A DNA stretch of 64,000 bases from Symsagittifera roscoffensis (Eukaryota > Xenacoelomorpha > Acoela > Convolutidae). The notes below the pieces were generated by a model. The model was given only the letters and a program-made list of their open reading frames with translations. It had not been told where the DNA came from and ran no database searches. Positions 20,061 to 29,989 of the stretch are shown in pieces. Location of the stretch: contig NC_087070.1 of NCBI RefSeq assembly GCF_963678635.1, forward strand, positions 3,754,539 to 3,818,538, given 5' to 3'. Each line of letters opens with the position of its first letter. Position 1 is the stretch's first letter. Made by a program: the position numbers and the translations under genes.

Positions 20061-22451
20061 TTAGCATATACTCAGATAGTATTTTTTATGTAAGTAAACT
20101 TCTATGTCAGTCTCTGAAAATATCACATGCACAAGAGCGTACAACTCTCTCGGGTGTGGCTTCCCTCTATTGGGATCATAAACTGGTAACGAGAGAGAGG
20201 TCACACCTCTCTCAACCAGGAAATCCCTAAGTCGAGTCAAGGCCAATACCAAGCTCTCCGGATTCACGTGTTGCCTATCAGTAGCTTTCGTAACCAAAAA
20301 ACACAAATATTTCCCTGGTATCTGTGATGCAACAGGGGGCAGCGCTATCATTCCTCCTACACCAGGCCTCTGTTTCCACAAAAACTCGATATTTTTATAC
20401 TCTCTCTTGAAGTCAGCCGCTAGTGCTGTTTTGAAGCTTACGTCCGCGGTTATCGCTATGGCGCACGTGCGTTCCGTGAGTATGAAATCGCTGTCCGTTA
20501 TGACGATATTGTTCGAATAATGGTTCGGTAGATCAAAATACGATTCAAAGACTCGTCCAAAAGGCGGTTTTTTAGCGTTCTCGCCCTCTGTCTCTAGTTC
20601 TCCGGTTTCTCTTGCCGATTTCAATTTTTTTATTATCAGATTTTCGGTGTGGGTGAGTCCTACCCCCACTCCGCGGACAAAAATATCCATCGACGTCCCC
20701 GTCGATCGCCCAAAGTCTAGGAGATCGAAGTTGGATTGTGGAACATGTAGAGGACCATCCTGGGCGACCCAGTTGGACTCGGTATTGTCATGACTGATGT
20801 ATTTGACGCCGTCTCTATCGACGTCCTGAATCGTCAGGATCGTCTCTTTTGGATCTGTCGGCAGATCATGGAGCCATTCGAGCACGCGTAAGTTAGTTAG
20901 TTCTTGCTCATGAGTCTGTTCCGCTTCTGGTTCGAACTCCACTTCTGGTTCTGATCGATCGTCGATCCAATCTTGATCCATATCGTTCACAAGGTCGATT
21001 TCTTCTAGCATCGCCACTTCGTCCAGTCCCACCAGCGAGTCTATGACATCACTCAATACTATACTGTCTACAACGAAGTCCTCGCCGTACGGATTGTATT
21101 TCTTCTGGTTTTTTCCTCTCTTGCTTTGGCGTGTTTCCATAGTGAGAGGAAAGTCAGGCTGTATTCCTTTGTCAATTTCGGTTTGTTCCGGGCAGTCCCA
21201 GTCTTCTTCGGCATAAGGTAGAGTTTCATCGTCCACCTTTACTCGCTCGGTCAACTCGAGATCCAGTGGTAGATCGCAATCGTCCACCACCTCATTCCCG
21301 TCGTTCTTGTCGCGAGTACCCCTTTCATTCACTTCACAAGCAGGATCCACTATCAAATAGTCTCCCTCTTGCATGTCCGCTGGGATGCACCAATCCTCTG
21401 ACAAGGCATTGTGTGGTTTGATGTTCTCGTAATGAGCTGCTCTTCCAGTGCTCAATCGATAAAAACGACCTCCTTGGTGCACCTCTGTTATCTGAAATGG
21501 ACCACGCCATTTCTTTAATAATTTCTTGGTTCCTTTTGGTGGAACCACTTCCTGGAACACCCAGACGTAGTCGCCAACTGAGTAGGCTTTCGCATCGGCT
21601 GTCCTTTTATCAAACCTCCTTTTTTGTCTAATTTGCGCCTGTTGCGTATTCCTCCTGCATAAGTCATTGAGATCCTGCTGTCTTCTAATAACATCCCGCA
21701 CGTACGTTTGCGGTGCTGTCCTCTTCCCCTCATATTCAGGGTAGAAAAACGTCAACGGGAGCGCTTTTTCATGACCCGTTAACATCATGTGCGGACTTAT
21801 TCCCGTGGTGGAATGCTCCGTGCTGTTGTAAGCACCCATCACTTGCGGCAAGTGCTTGTCCCAGTCATCCATGTAACGCGAGCAATAGACTCTCAGCATG
21901 GATACCAGTGTGCGATTTTGCCTCTCGACTAGGCCATTCGTTTGCGGGTGATAAGTGGTCGAGTGGGCCTGCGCTACCTGCGTCCTCTTCATCAACTCCT
22001 TCGTGAGATCGCCCACGAATGCTTTGCCATTGTCCGATTGGAACGTGATGGGGCAGCCATGCCTCGCTATCCATACATTTATCAGATGATCGCATGTTTC
22101 TTCCGCCGATGCTGTCATGCAGGGTGCTGCCTCCGCATACTTCGTAAAATGGTCGATCATTACCAGCACCTGATTATAGCCCGTTGCTGTCATGCAGATT
22201 TTCTGATGATCAATTTGCACCACTTCGTTGAAACCTGACGACTCTATTGACTGTAGGGGGAACCTTAGTTTCCTGGGATCCTTTGCCTGTTGACAAGACA
22301 GGCATGCGGCTATCCATTTCTCACAAGCCTTCTTCAATCCCGGCCATTCGAATTGTTTCTGTATCCTGTTGTATACTTTGTCCACGCCTTGATGACCCAT
22401 CTGATCATGTGAACGAAAGAGCAATTCGGTCTGGTACAACTGCGGTAACAC
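20061..22451 (-). CDS. Integrase plus C-terminal macro-like domain (pol, 3' part)
   Basis: This 796-codon frame begins with an integrase: an H2C2 zinc region (His 15, His 20, Cys 50, Cys 53), a catalytic core with Asp 81 (QIDHQ), Asp 140 (FQSDNGKAF) and Glu 176 (NGLVERQNR), and a C-terminal part with WRGPFQI. Residues of about 360-640 are acidic and probably disordered. Residues of about 640-790 resemble a macro domain of the OARD1/TARG1 style: CAIAITADV, AADFKREYKNIEFL, VGGMIAL, YLCFLVTK, LRDFLVERGVTSLSLP and a last strand DIEVYLHKKYY. The glycine-rich ADP-ribose loops are poorly kept. The frame is in the same register as the upstream pol frame; a single TAA at 22455-22457 separates them. 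Confidence 0.88.
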   Translation of the reverse strand: MLPQLYQTELLFRSHDQMGHQGVDKVYNRIQKQFEWPGLKKACEKWIAACLSCQQAKDPRKLRFPLQSIESSGFNEVVQIDHQKICMTATGYNQVLVMIDHFTKYAEAAPCMTASAEETCDHLINVWIARHGCPITFQSDNGKAFVGDLTKELMKRTQVAQAHSTTYHPQTNGLVERQNRTLVSMLRVYCSRYMDDWDKHLPQVMGAYNSTEHSTTGISPHMMLTGHEKALPLTFFYPEYEGKRTAPQTYVRDVIRRQQDLNDLCRRNTQQAQIRQKRRFDKRTADAKAYSVGDYVWVFQEVVPPKGTKKLLKKWRGPFQITEVHQGGRFYRLSTGRAAHYENIKPHNALSEDWCIPADMQEGDYLIVDPACEVNERGTRDKNDGNEVVDDCDLPLDLELTERVKVDDETLPYAEEDWDCPEQTEIDKGIQPDFPLTMETRQSKRGKNQKKYNPYGEDFVVDSIVLSDVIDSLVGLDEVAMLEEIDLVNDMDQDWIDDRSEPEVEFEPEAEQTHEQELTNLRVLEWLHDLPTDPKETILTIQDVDRDGVKYISHDNTESNWVAQDGPLHVPQSNFDLLDFGRSTGTSMDIFVRGVGVGLTHTENLIIKKLKSARETGELETEGENAKKPPFGRVFESYFDLPNHYSNNIVITDSDFILTERTCAIAITADVSFKTALAADFKREYKNIEFLWKQRPGVGGMIALPPVASQIPGKYLCFLVTKATDRQHVNPESLVLALTRLRDFLVERGVTSLSLPVYDPNRGKPHPRELYALVHVIFSETDIEVYLHKKYYLSIC
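20070..20534 (-). other. Macro-domain-like region at the end of pol
   Basis: The last 150 or so residues of the integrase frame follow the strand-helix order of a macro domain. The lysine and acidic residues used by hydrolytic members are not clearly conserved, and both glycine-rich loops are altered (DPNRG where a GxG-type loop is expected). It may bind a nucleotide-like ligand, RNA or ADP-ribosylated protein, or be structural only. The similarity is by eye. Confidence 0.55.
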
Positions 22452-22454
22452 TAT

Positions 22455-25400
22455 TTAATTGTATTTATAAAGGACCTTGTCCTCCTCTTTTCGTTTGCAG
22501 GCTACGATTCCGTCCTTGTTCAGGTACAACAAGTTGTTTCGCTTCAGGTAGAATTGCTTCAGGATTTTGTAGCTGTCTTCTTCCAAATCTCCCTTGTCTG
22601 GTGCTCCATTTTCGATCCATCTCTTCAGACTGCTCGTCATTCTGTCATTTCGTTGAGCCCTTAGGAGATCCGACAGCCTGTACCTGGCTTTCAAATACGT
22701 CTTCACCACGTTCATTTGCCCACTCATTATCTCCGGAGCATGAGCATCGTCCATCAGCTTGACACACCATATCTTTTTCAAAGGCGTCGCTTCCAGCACA
22801 GATGGTTCCAGATTGGTACGGACGACCGTACCATGTGGCAGCAATCTGGTTGGGCGTTTCGAAACTGCTATCAGCTCGAGCTCGTCCGCGGCATTATCTA
22901 CCACAGTGCCCTCTTCATCTGAGGTGTATCTGTCCCTGTCTGGATCCTGATGTGTTTCCCGGTCCAGCCCACGCTGCTTCCAGTCTACCAATAAGGAGTG
23001 GATTGCGATTCCTGACATATCGGAATTGGAAGTTGTTTCAGACGTGTTGTCCCAGGACTGGGGTCCCGAGTCAACACTTGAGTCGACTGATTCTCCAACA
23101 TCAAACTCCAAGTTGTTTGAGATGTTTCTCGACTCCCCAGACAAAACTCTGTCCATCGGTCGCTTTGAACCCGACTCCCCGGACAAAATGTTGCCCCTAG
23201 GTGGTCTAGTCAACCTCTCCCCGGACAAGTCGTCCTGCACGGGCTCAAAGGTGCCCGACTCCTCAGACGAGTCGTCCTTGACTGGCTCGAAGGTATCAGA
23301 CTCCCCGGACATTGTCTCGTCCACGGACGAACAATCTGGGCTCGGCTCGTATTCCTCTTTTGCATCCGTGAAGTGCACTCTCCTCGTGAAGCTAGATTTC
23401 GACCTGATCCTGACTTCCTTAGTAGTTTGGTTCTGATTCAGTGTTCCATATTCAGTGAACGAAGTTCTCAACAAGACTTCTTTCGGCATCGAGCTCACCA
23501 GCTGGTTGACGATCGACCTGCAATCCCGTTCAACGCCTCGGCTGCGAATGGACACTGGCCTCTTCTCTGTTCTCTCGGTGACAGTCAACCGCTGCATTGT
23601 CTCCATCCATTCACGATCATGCCTATCCACTTCCTTGTCCAACAAGTCACGGAGTTTTCCCATGACGTCCGGCGCCACGTTCACCGTCCTGTTCAATAGA
23701 GCCATGCTGTTTATACCCAGCCTGGTTAGTTCTTGCTGTACCAAATTGGATCGGACTAGCAGATCCAGCGGAACGGGCTCGCCTCTAGCTAAAAGCTTTA
23801 TCTCCGCGGCCGTCTCCACTGGAAGGTCAGGGTGTCCAGGTATAGGATGTCCTGATTTGTCTAACCACCTAGTAAGTGGCAGCTTGTCGTAGGTTTCTTT
23901 GTCCAGAAAGGAAAACCCGTCTTTGATCTCTGATTGGTTAGCCTGCTTCTCCTCGAGGCGCTCATAAAATTCTGTCTTTTTACTGAGGCTATCTGCGTTC
24001 TGGTGCTTGTCACGGGTACGGTGCTCTATGATCATGTGGTATCCATCCAGGCGCACAATCCAACGACCAATATAGCTTTGGTCCATCGAATAGGTTTTCA
24101 GCCAGGCAAGGGCACGATTATCCACACGTAACTTGAAGGGAGCACTCCCCAAGTAGGCCCTGTATTTTTCCACGAAAGTGATCACCGCAAACATCTCCAC
24201 TTTTGGTGCGCCGTACTTCATTTCAGTATCACTCAGGACTTTACTCCCGTAGGCTATCGGACGAAGAACCGTTCTCCCGTTCCACTCCTGCTCCTGGTGA
24301 AGTATGCCCGATATCGCAACCACTGATGCATCCGTGTCCAGCACGAACATCCCATTCTCTGTTGGCATGCCGAGGACCGGTGCCTCGCAAAGTTCACGCT
24401 TGATGTTTTCAAATGAAACTTGTGCCTCATCAGTCCAGGTGAACTTTTTGCCCTTGTTTCTCATCAACCTCGGCATGGGGTATATTTTGTCAGCATATCC
24501 CTTGATGAACTCTCGATAATAATTTGCGAATCCCAGAAAACTCATCAGCTGTGTATCTGTTTTAGGTGCCTTCCAGGTCAGCACCGCTTCAACCGCTTCG
24601 GGATCTGGTCTCACTCCATTTTTGTCAACCAGGCGGCCCAGATACTTTATGGAATCCCTGAGGATTTCACACTTAGAGGGTTTACATTTCAGACCCGCCT
24701 GCTTCATGCAAGAAAACACCTCCTCCAACCTCTCTATGTGGTCTTCCAAGGTTGGTGTTGCAATCACGACATCATCGACATAACACATGATGAGATTCCC
24801 GTATTTATTAGTGACGCTCGTGAGTGCCTGGGCCATCAGTCGCTGGAATGTGGCCGTCGCGTTGCACAATCCGAATGGCATCCTCTTCCACTGGAACAGT
24901 CCCAGCTCACACGCGAAACCTGTTTTCTCTCGATCTTGCATTCTGAGTGGCACTTGCCAGAATGCAGAGCCCAAATCCAACGTCGTGAAGAACTTCGCGT
25001 CTCCCAGCTTGGATAGGCTCTCATCGATGCGGGGAATCGGGTATGCGTCCTTTATAGTCACTGCGTTCAGATAACGGAAATCACAACAAAATCTGAGTTG
25101 TCCCCCTTTCTTTTTCGCCATGACCACACCACAAGCCCATGGAGACTTCGACGGCTCGATCATGTCGTACTCCATTAACATCTCGATTTCCTTCCTACAC
25201 GCTTCTGACTTGTTTGGGGTCATTCTTCTCGCCCCTTCCCTATGAGGTACCGAGCCCTCTTTTATCTCAATCTCGTGCTCTACAAAATTGCAACAACCTA
25301 TGTCGGCCTTATGCTTTGAAAAAACGTCTGCGTTCCGATTTAGCACCGCTCTGAGCGAATCTAATTCCTTATCTGATATTTTACCCTTCAGGTGTTCTAT

Positions 25401-26690
25401 CTCAGGCTTATTCGCTGCTAACTCTGCTTCCGTCGGCCTCTCAGGAAAGTTGGAACAACTAGACAGCCCATCATCTGTTTCCGACTTCATTGAAAACAAT
25501 TTCCTAGAAGATTTCAATTCATTCACTCTTTTCATTATACATTCTTGGTTCGCATGCAATGGACAATTAGTTACATCAAACTTTTTCAAGTTCTCCACAC
25601 TCTGAAAGTCTGTGTTCAGAGGCAAAGCGTAGCCAAGTTTCTTTCCCCTCTGTATTGTCACTGTTGTTGCTTCTGTGTTCAATAACACACTCACACACAG
25701 TCCGCTCTGAGTGAGTGAGAAGCTTCTTCCTAAAATAGCCGAGCTTTTACTGTTTGGATTCGGTACCAGACACACCTGTCTGTCATTGCTGAGTTCATTC
25801 AAGTTCCTCATCCTAAACGTCGCTACTACGGCTTGGTTTGGTTTTAATCTAACTTTTCGATCCAGAAAAATTGGCACCTTGGCCTGATTAATCAAGATCT
25901 TATTAAGGGTTTTTTTCTCATACTTTCTCTCAGGATCCTTGTTCCTAATCAATCCGTCATTGAGATCGATCGTGACGTCAAAGTTGCGAACGAAATCCCT
26001 TCCTAAGGTGAACTGATCGGATTCGTCCAAATTCTCTACTACTAGGAAGCTCATCCAAAGATGTCTTCCTCCGAGCTGCAGTGAAATGATCGGGGTTCGT
26101 CCGGTAACATAGATCGCTCCCTGATTGGCAGCTGCCAACCTGATGTTTGTCGGTATGAGATCCGACCTTTCGAAACCCATGTCAGTCCAAGTTTTGACTG
26201 GCATGACACTAACCACTGCTCCCGTGTCTAGCAGTCCCTTTACTGAAAGTTGTCTGCCTTGCACGTCCAGAACGTGTGCGGCCAGATCGGCCTCACAACC
26301 AATATGCACCGCATCTTGTTCGAGCATCGCGTTGTGTTCGATTCCTCTAACCTTCAGCTCCTCTTGACCAATGTATATCCGGCCAATCTGGTCGTTCGCA
26401 TCAGTTATGTGAGCTTTCGTGTAGATGTTGATGCCATCTACATTCATCAGGATCGGGTAAGGGCCATGGACATCAATATAATGTCCGTCCACTTTCATCA
26501 GCCTCGGACCTCCCGTTGTGAGCAGCGCTCGCACTGCCCTGGAGTCCAGTTTGGGATCCTTTTCCTTCAGGTAGTCGGCATAGACGTCCAGGTGGACTAG
26601 TGTAATCTCGGATGGCTCACTCAAGTTCTTGACCACCTGGTGCCCTGCGACTGAGATGATGGACATTATTTTGGTCCCCGCCTTCGTCAT
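22455..26690 (-). CDS. Ty3/gypsy pol, 5' part (protease, RT, RNase H)
   Basis: The 1411-codon frame encodes an aspartic protease (LLDTGAVV, DTG at 155-157), a reverse transcriptase from about residue 500 (PFGLCNATATFQ, catalytic CYVDD at 636-640), and RNase H from about 780 (FVLDTDAS, later DKHQNADSLSKK). After RNase H comes a disordered region with repeated SGES motifs (about residues 1150-1260), then helical sequence leading into the integrase zinc region in the next frame. The stop at 22455 is a lone TAA in the integrase register. The start given is the first ATG after a 26-bp tandem duplication; the true pol frame seems to begin further upstream, overlapping gag in the -1 register. Confidence 0.95.
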   Translation of the reverse strand: MTKAGTKIMSIISVAGHQVVKNLSEPSEITLVHLDVYADYLKEKDPKLDSRAVRALLTTGGPRLMKVDGHYIDVHGPYPILMNVDGINIYTKAHITDANDQIGRIYIGQEELKVRGIEHNAMLEQDAVHIGCEADLAAHVLDVQGRQLSVKGLLDTGAVVSVMPVKTWTDMGFERSDLIPTNIRLAAANQGAIYVTGRTPIISLQLGGRHLWMSFLVVENLDESDQFTLGRDFVRNFDVTIDLNDGLIRNKDPERKYEKKTLNKILINQAKVPIFLDRKVRLKPNQAVVATFRMRNLNELSNDRQVCLVPNPNSKSSAILGRSFSLTQSGLCVSVLLNTEATTVTIQRGKKLGYALPLNTDFQSVENLKKFDVTNCPLHANQECIMKRVNELKSSRKLFSMKSETDDGLSSCSNFPERPTEAELAANKPEIEHLKGKISDKELDSLRAVLNRNADVFSKHKADIGCCNFVEHEIEIKEGSVPHREGARRMTPNKSEACRKEIEMLMEYDMIEPSKSPWACGVVMAKKKGGQLRFCCDFRYLNAVTIKDAYPIPRIDESLSKLGDAKFFTTLDLGSAFWQVPLRMQDREKTGFACELGLFQWKRMPFGLCNATATFQRLMAQALTSVTNKYGNLIMCYVDDVVIATPTLEDHIERLEEVFSCMKQAGLKCKPSKCEILRDSIKYLGRLVDKNGVRPDPEAVEAVLTWKAPKTDTQLMSFLGFANYYREFIKGYADKIYPMPRLMRNKGKKFTWTDEAQVSFENIKRELCEAPVLGMPTENGMFVLDTDASVVAISGILHQEQEWNGRTVLRPIAYGSKVLSDTEMKYGAPKVEMFAVITFVEKYRAYLGSAPFKLRVDNRALAWLKTYSMDQSYIGRWIVRLDGYHMIIEHRTRDKHQNADSLSKKTEFYERLEEKQANQSEIKDGFSFLDKETYDKLPLTRWLDKSGHPIPGHPDLPVETAAEIKLLARGEPVPLDLLVRSNLVQQELTRLGINSMALLNRTVNVAPDVMGKLRDLLDKEVDRHDREWMETMQRLTVTERTEKRPVSIRSRGVERDCRSIVNQLVSSMPKEVLLRTSFTEYGTLNQNQTTKEVRIRSKSSFTRRVHFTDAKEEYEPSPDCSSVDETMSGESDTFEPVKDDSSEESGTFEPVQDDLSGERLTRPPRGNILSGESGSKRPMDRVLSGESRNISNNLEFDVGESVDSSVDSGPQSWDNTSETTSNSDMSGIAIHSLLVDWKQRGLDRETHQDPDRDRYTSDEEGTVVDNAADELELIAVSKRPTRLLPHGTVVRTNLEPSVLEATPLKKIWCVKLMDDAHAPEIMSGQMNVVKTYLKARYRLSDLLRAQRNDRMTSSLKRWIENGAPDKGDLEEDSYKILKQFYLKRNNLLYLNKDGIVACKRKEEDKVLYKYN

Positions 26691-26709
26691 GCCGAAAGTC
26701 TTACCAGAT

Positions 26710-26761
26710 ATAACGTTCAGTTTTAGTCCCTGTTTATAACGTTCAGTTTTAGTCCCTGTTT
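26710..26761. repeat. 26-bp tandem duplication that breaks the pol frame
   Basis: Two identical copies of a 26-base unit (26710-26735 and 26736-26761) lie just before the pol ATG. Because 26 is not a multiple of three, the second copy shifts the frame. Removing one copy would join the upstream -1 register of the gag overlap to the pol frame. It is probably a private mutation of this copy. Confidence 0.85.
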
Positions 26762-26847
26762 CTTGGGTTCCTCTTTGTCTTCTGCTTCTGTCGTTTTACC
26801 CAGGATATTAAGATTTTCCCGAAGATCTGTGCTCTCCAGCTCCGACC

Positions 26848-29559
26848 TTACCCATTGCTCCACTTCTTTGTGGCTAGGTCCTGTTTGACATTCTGCAGCG
26901 CTGTCCTTGCCGCCAGGCCGTAATCCACCTTGAGTGGGCTAGACGACTCTGCTTCGAGGTTCGAGGGTACCACCCCGTCAGGCCATGTCTTAACCTTCTT
27001 GGTCGTGAAGGTGCTCGGTGTCGTCTCCTTTCTCCGAGATTCAGCCTCGTTCATCAGACGTGCTCGACTGGCCTTGACACCCGAAAGCGCTTCTTCGTGG
27101 CGGGGATGTTTCGCATCCGCTACTGCGTCCCAAAATTGAGTACAATCCGACTTGAAATGTCCCTCCAAATTACAGAAGAAACACCTCGGACCATATTTCA
27201 TGATGAGCCCTCTGACGTACTCCTCATGATCCTCGTCGGTCGCGTCGGCGTCCTCGAGAAAGTAGCCTATTGCCTTCATGTTCTGTTTGTATGCAGAACA
27301 CGCAGAAACGTGATGGTCCATCGAACCACAATTCGCACACGACCTCCTCTTGTCCATGTCATCGCGAGGTTTGTACCAACTGGAATTCGCACCAGTGTTT
27401 GTCCCGCTATAGTTGCCATAATTGCTGTAACGGTTTTGCGCCCTCGGTTTTATGAGTAAATACTCGCGTGACTTCATACGCAAGTCGTCAGGCGTGGGTA
27501 CCTGGTCAAGCGACAGGGTGAAGTGAGTGGCCAACATCGTCTTCAACTCCTCACTCCTTACTCCATCCATGAACTTCGAAGCAATCGCCAAGTTTCGCTC
27601 GGATATTCTCTCATCCGGGTTGCTTCTCCTCCTGAGCAATTCAAGGTCGTCCAAGAATTTATCTATTGATTCTTCATCTCTCTGACGCCTCTTCTCGAAC
27701 TTCACCATAGCCTGGTGCCCTTGTACTCCAGAGCCGAAACGATTCAGCAGGATGTCGAATATCTTGCGAGCGCTGTCTCTCTCATTGGCTCTTTTCGCCA
27801 TTACACAATTTAATGCAGTACCCTCCAGGTTGCTCTTCAGCGCGCTGCACTCTTGTTTCTTGGAGAGATTCTCTTCCTCAAAGTGTAACTTCATCACCTC
27901 TATCCAAGTATCAATGCAGCCGTCTGACTCGTCTTTATATGACTTCGGCTTTTTCAGTGTCCTTCTTGACCTCTCTCCTCTCTCGGTTGACTTCGAGAGC
28001 TTGGTGATGAATATTTCAAGAGATCTGTTCAGAGGCTCAAACATCGAGGCATACATCGTTGTGTCTTGTGAGACTGTAGTCAGATCTGGTACTGAACTGA
28101 CTTGTGGCACGGTTGGCAATCTTGTCTCCGGAGTGACATCTGCCTCTGGTGGGACTGGATTTGTCCAGCCAGGCCTCTGCGGGGCTGCCCTTGGCCGCTC
28201 CTTGTTTCTATGTTCGTAGTTCGTTCTCGAGCCTTGCTGGGCTCTGGCACTGTTGCCCGTACCATCTCCAACATTCGCATGGCGTGAGCGCTCCCTTGAG
28301 TTGGAATGCTCCTGCCAACTACTCCCATTCAGGATCGCGTCAAGCTTCCGCATCATCAAGTCAGATTTGGCGTCCAACCTCCTTTCCAGGCCAGTCATCG
28401 TTTGGGCGTAGGTATTATCATGATCATTCAACAATCGCTCGATCTCTCTTGTCATCCTAACCTCTCTCTCCTCTGACTCTTTGCTTGCCTGTGCCAGGCT
28501 CTCGGCCAGGCATCGATCGGTGTTACGAATCAATTGAGCCTGATCAAACCTCGCCTGCGACTTCACGTGCGTTAGCTCATCTTTCAAACTCTCTCGACCA
28601 TGGTGAGCTCTCTCGTCAACTTGATCTATCCTCTTAGTCATATCTCGCCTCAATTCATCCAGGCCATTCATCACACCAGCGAACATGTCACTTATGTCAC
28701 CAGCCGCTCCCAATGGCGGGGTTAGCCCCAGAGAAGACGAGGTTAACTGCGGCTGTAGCCTAGTACTCGATGACGCACCGCCCTTTTGCTTGTGCATCGA
28801 CGTCATCAGTCTGTCAAACGTTGATGATGCTCCCATCGTTATCCCATCTGACCTAGGCCTGTTCGGCGAGGCAGAAGACGCCTCCCTGCTCATGTCGTTC
28901 CTTGGGCACGGTGTGAAGTTCACATCCGGATGGGTTATTTCCGGTTGGTCGTAACTAGAGGATAGACCTCCGGCTTGTAGCGACGTCACGCGCTCATCGT
29001 ACAAAGACTTCCAACTTTTCTTTGCCTTCGAGAACGTCTGCTCTTCACCCAGACTCATACTCGACATCATCGCGTTGTTGCTCTGCTTGGCCAAAGATGA
29101 GTGTGTACTTGTCGGATGTGAAGGTTCCTTTCTCCATTTATAGCTCTTAGTCTCTGATTTGGACATTCCCCTGTACAACACTTCCTCCCGAGGTTCGAAC
29201 TCGGGACGCTCCGAGGTCTCCTCTGTCCTCTCGGCTTCCTCCCGTTCGAGGACCTCATCTGGCTCAAAGTCGGGTCGAATGAGCGTTCGCTCCCCTTCGT
29301 CAAAGGGATCCACCAGCGTTTCGCTCGCAGGCTCGGCCTCGGCGCTCCCTCTTTGATTGCCATCGAGGTTTTTCTCGCCCCTTAGTTTCATTTCGCTCAC
29401 TGAAAGATCAGGTTGACCTTTAGTCGATTCGTCTTCAGCAAACGCGTCGGAAGCGCTGCTAAACGAGGTCTGGCTACGCCTAGTTCTAAACTTCCGCGTG
29501 CTTCCCTTGCTTAGCCTGGGAATTTTAGTAGTCGATCCTAGCGAGTCCCTGCGCTGCAT
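26848..29559 (-). CDS. Gag polyprotein of the giant element
   Basis: The frame is open from 29619, but the first ATG is at 29559. It encodes about 900 residues: an S/E/R-rich N-terminal half with likely coiled coil (MNGLDELRRDMTKRIDQV), a retrotransposon gag domain (CIDTWIEVMKLHFEEENL ... FDILLNRFGSG ... RRQRDEESIDKFLDDLELL), and two CCHC zinc knuckles, CANCGSMDHHVSAC and CFFCNLEGHFKSDC. The protein would assemble cytoplasmic particles and bind genomic RNA. At about 900 residues it is roughly twice the usual gypsy gag. Its last 90 nt overlap an open -1 register that continues into pol, the arrangement expected for ribosomal frameshifting. Confidence 0.92.
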   Translation of the reverse strand: MQRRDSLGSTTKIPRLSKGSTRKFRTRRSQTSFSSASDAFAEDESTKGQPDLSVSEMKLRGEKNLDGNQRGSAEAEPASETLVDPFDEGERTLIRPDFEPDEVLEREEAERTEETSERPEFEPREEVLYRGMSKSETKSYKWRKEPSHPTSTHSSLAKQSNNAMMSSMSLGEEQTFSKAKKSWKSLYDERVTSLQAGGLSSSYDQPEITHPDVNFTPCPRNDMSREASSASPNRPRSDGITMGASSTFDRLMTSMHKQKGGASSSTRLQPQLTSSSLGLTPPLGAAGDISDMFAGVMNGLDELRRDMTKRIDQVDERAHHGRESLKDELTHVKSQARFDQAQLIRNTDRCLAESLAQASKESEEREVRMTREIERLLNDHDNTYAQTMTGLERRLDAKSDLMMRKLDAILNGSSWQEHSNSRERSRHANVGDGTGNSARAQQGSRTNYEHRNKERPRAAPQRPGWTNPVPPEADVTPETRLPTVPQVSSVPDLTTVSQDTTMYASMFEPLNRSLEIFITKLSKSTERGERSRRTLKKPKSYKDESDGCIDTWIEVMKLHFEEENLSKKQECSALKSNLEGTALNCVMAKRANERDSARKIFDILLNRFGSGVQGHQAMVKFEKRRQRDEESIDKFLDDLELLRRRSNPDERISERNLAIASKFMDGVRSEELKTMLATHFTLSLDQVPTPDDLRMKSREYLLIKPRAQNRYSNYGNYSGTNTGANSSWYKPRDDMDKRRSCANCGSMDHHVSACSAYKQNMKAIGYFLEDADATDEDHEEYVRGLIMKYGPRCFFCNLEGHFKSDCTQFWDAVADAKHPRHEEALSGVKASRARLMNEAESRRKETTPSTFTTKKVKTWPDGVVPSNLEAESSSPLKVDYGLAARTALQNVKQDLATKKWSNG

Positions 29560-29989
29560 AGTTTTTAACAAAATGAAAGTATTCGTAATTTGATGGCAAT
29601 GCAAACGTACCACAAACAAGATTTAGTTAAATCACTTAACGCTGCCTACTCGATTCCGTCAGTATCAAAATGTCTCTTAGATCTCTCACGACTAAACTGG
29701 TGACTCAGCTAAAGTTACACACAGGGTCTACCCAGTATTGATATAATGCTAACTCAACCCGGTTGTATAGTATAACAGTATCACTAATTTTCCACAAGAT
29801 ATAATCGACACACAAAACACAATCGATAATCAGATAAGAATATCCTACAGATGACAGCGACCTTTTGTCAGTATCAATTTATCGCCACACAATTTATCAA
29901 GTCACTGCTTTGTTAAAATTAAACAATCTTTGATAAAAAGCAGTGATGATTCAGAAATAGATAAATAAAATTTAGTCTTAAAGAAAAAG

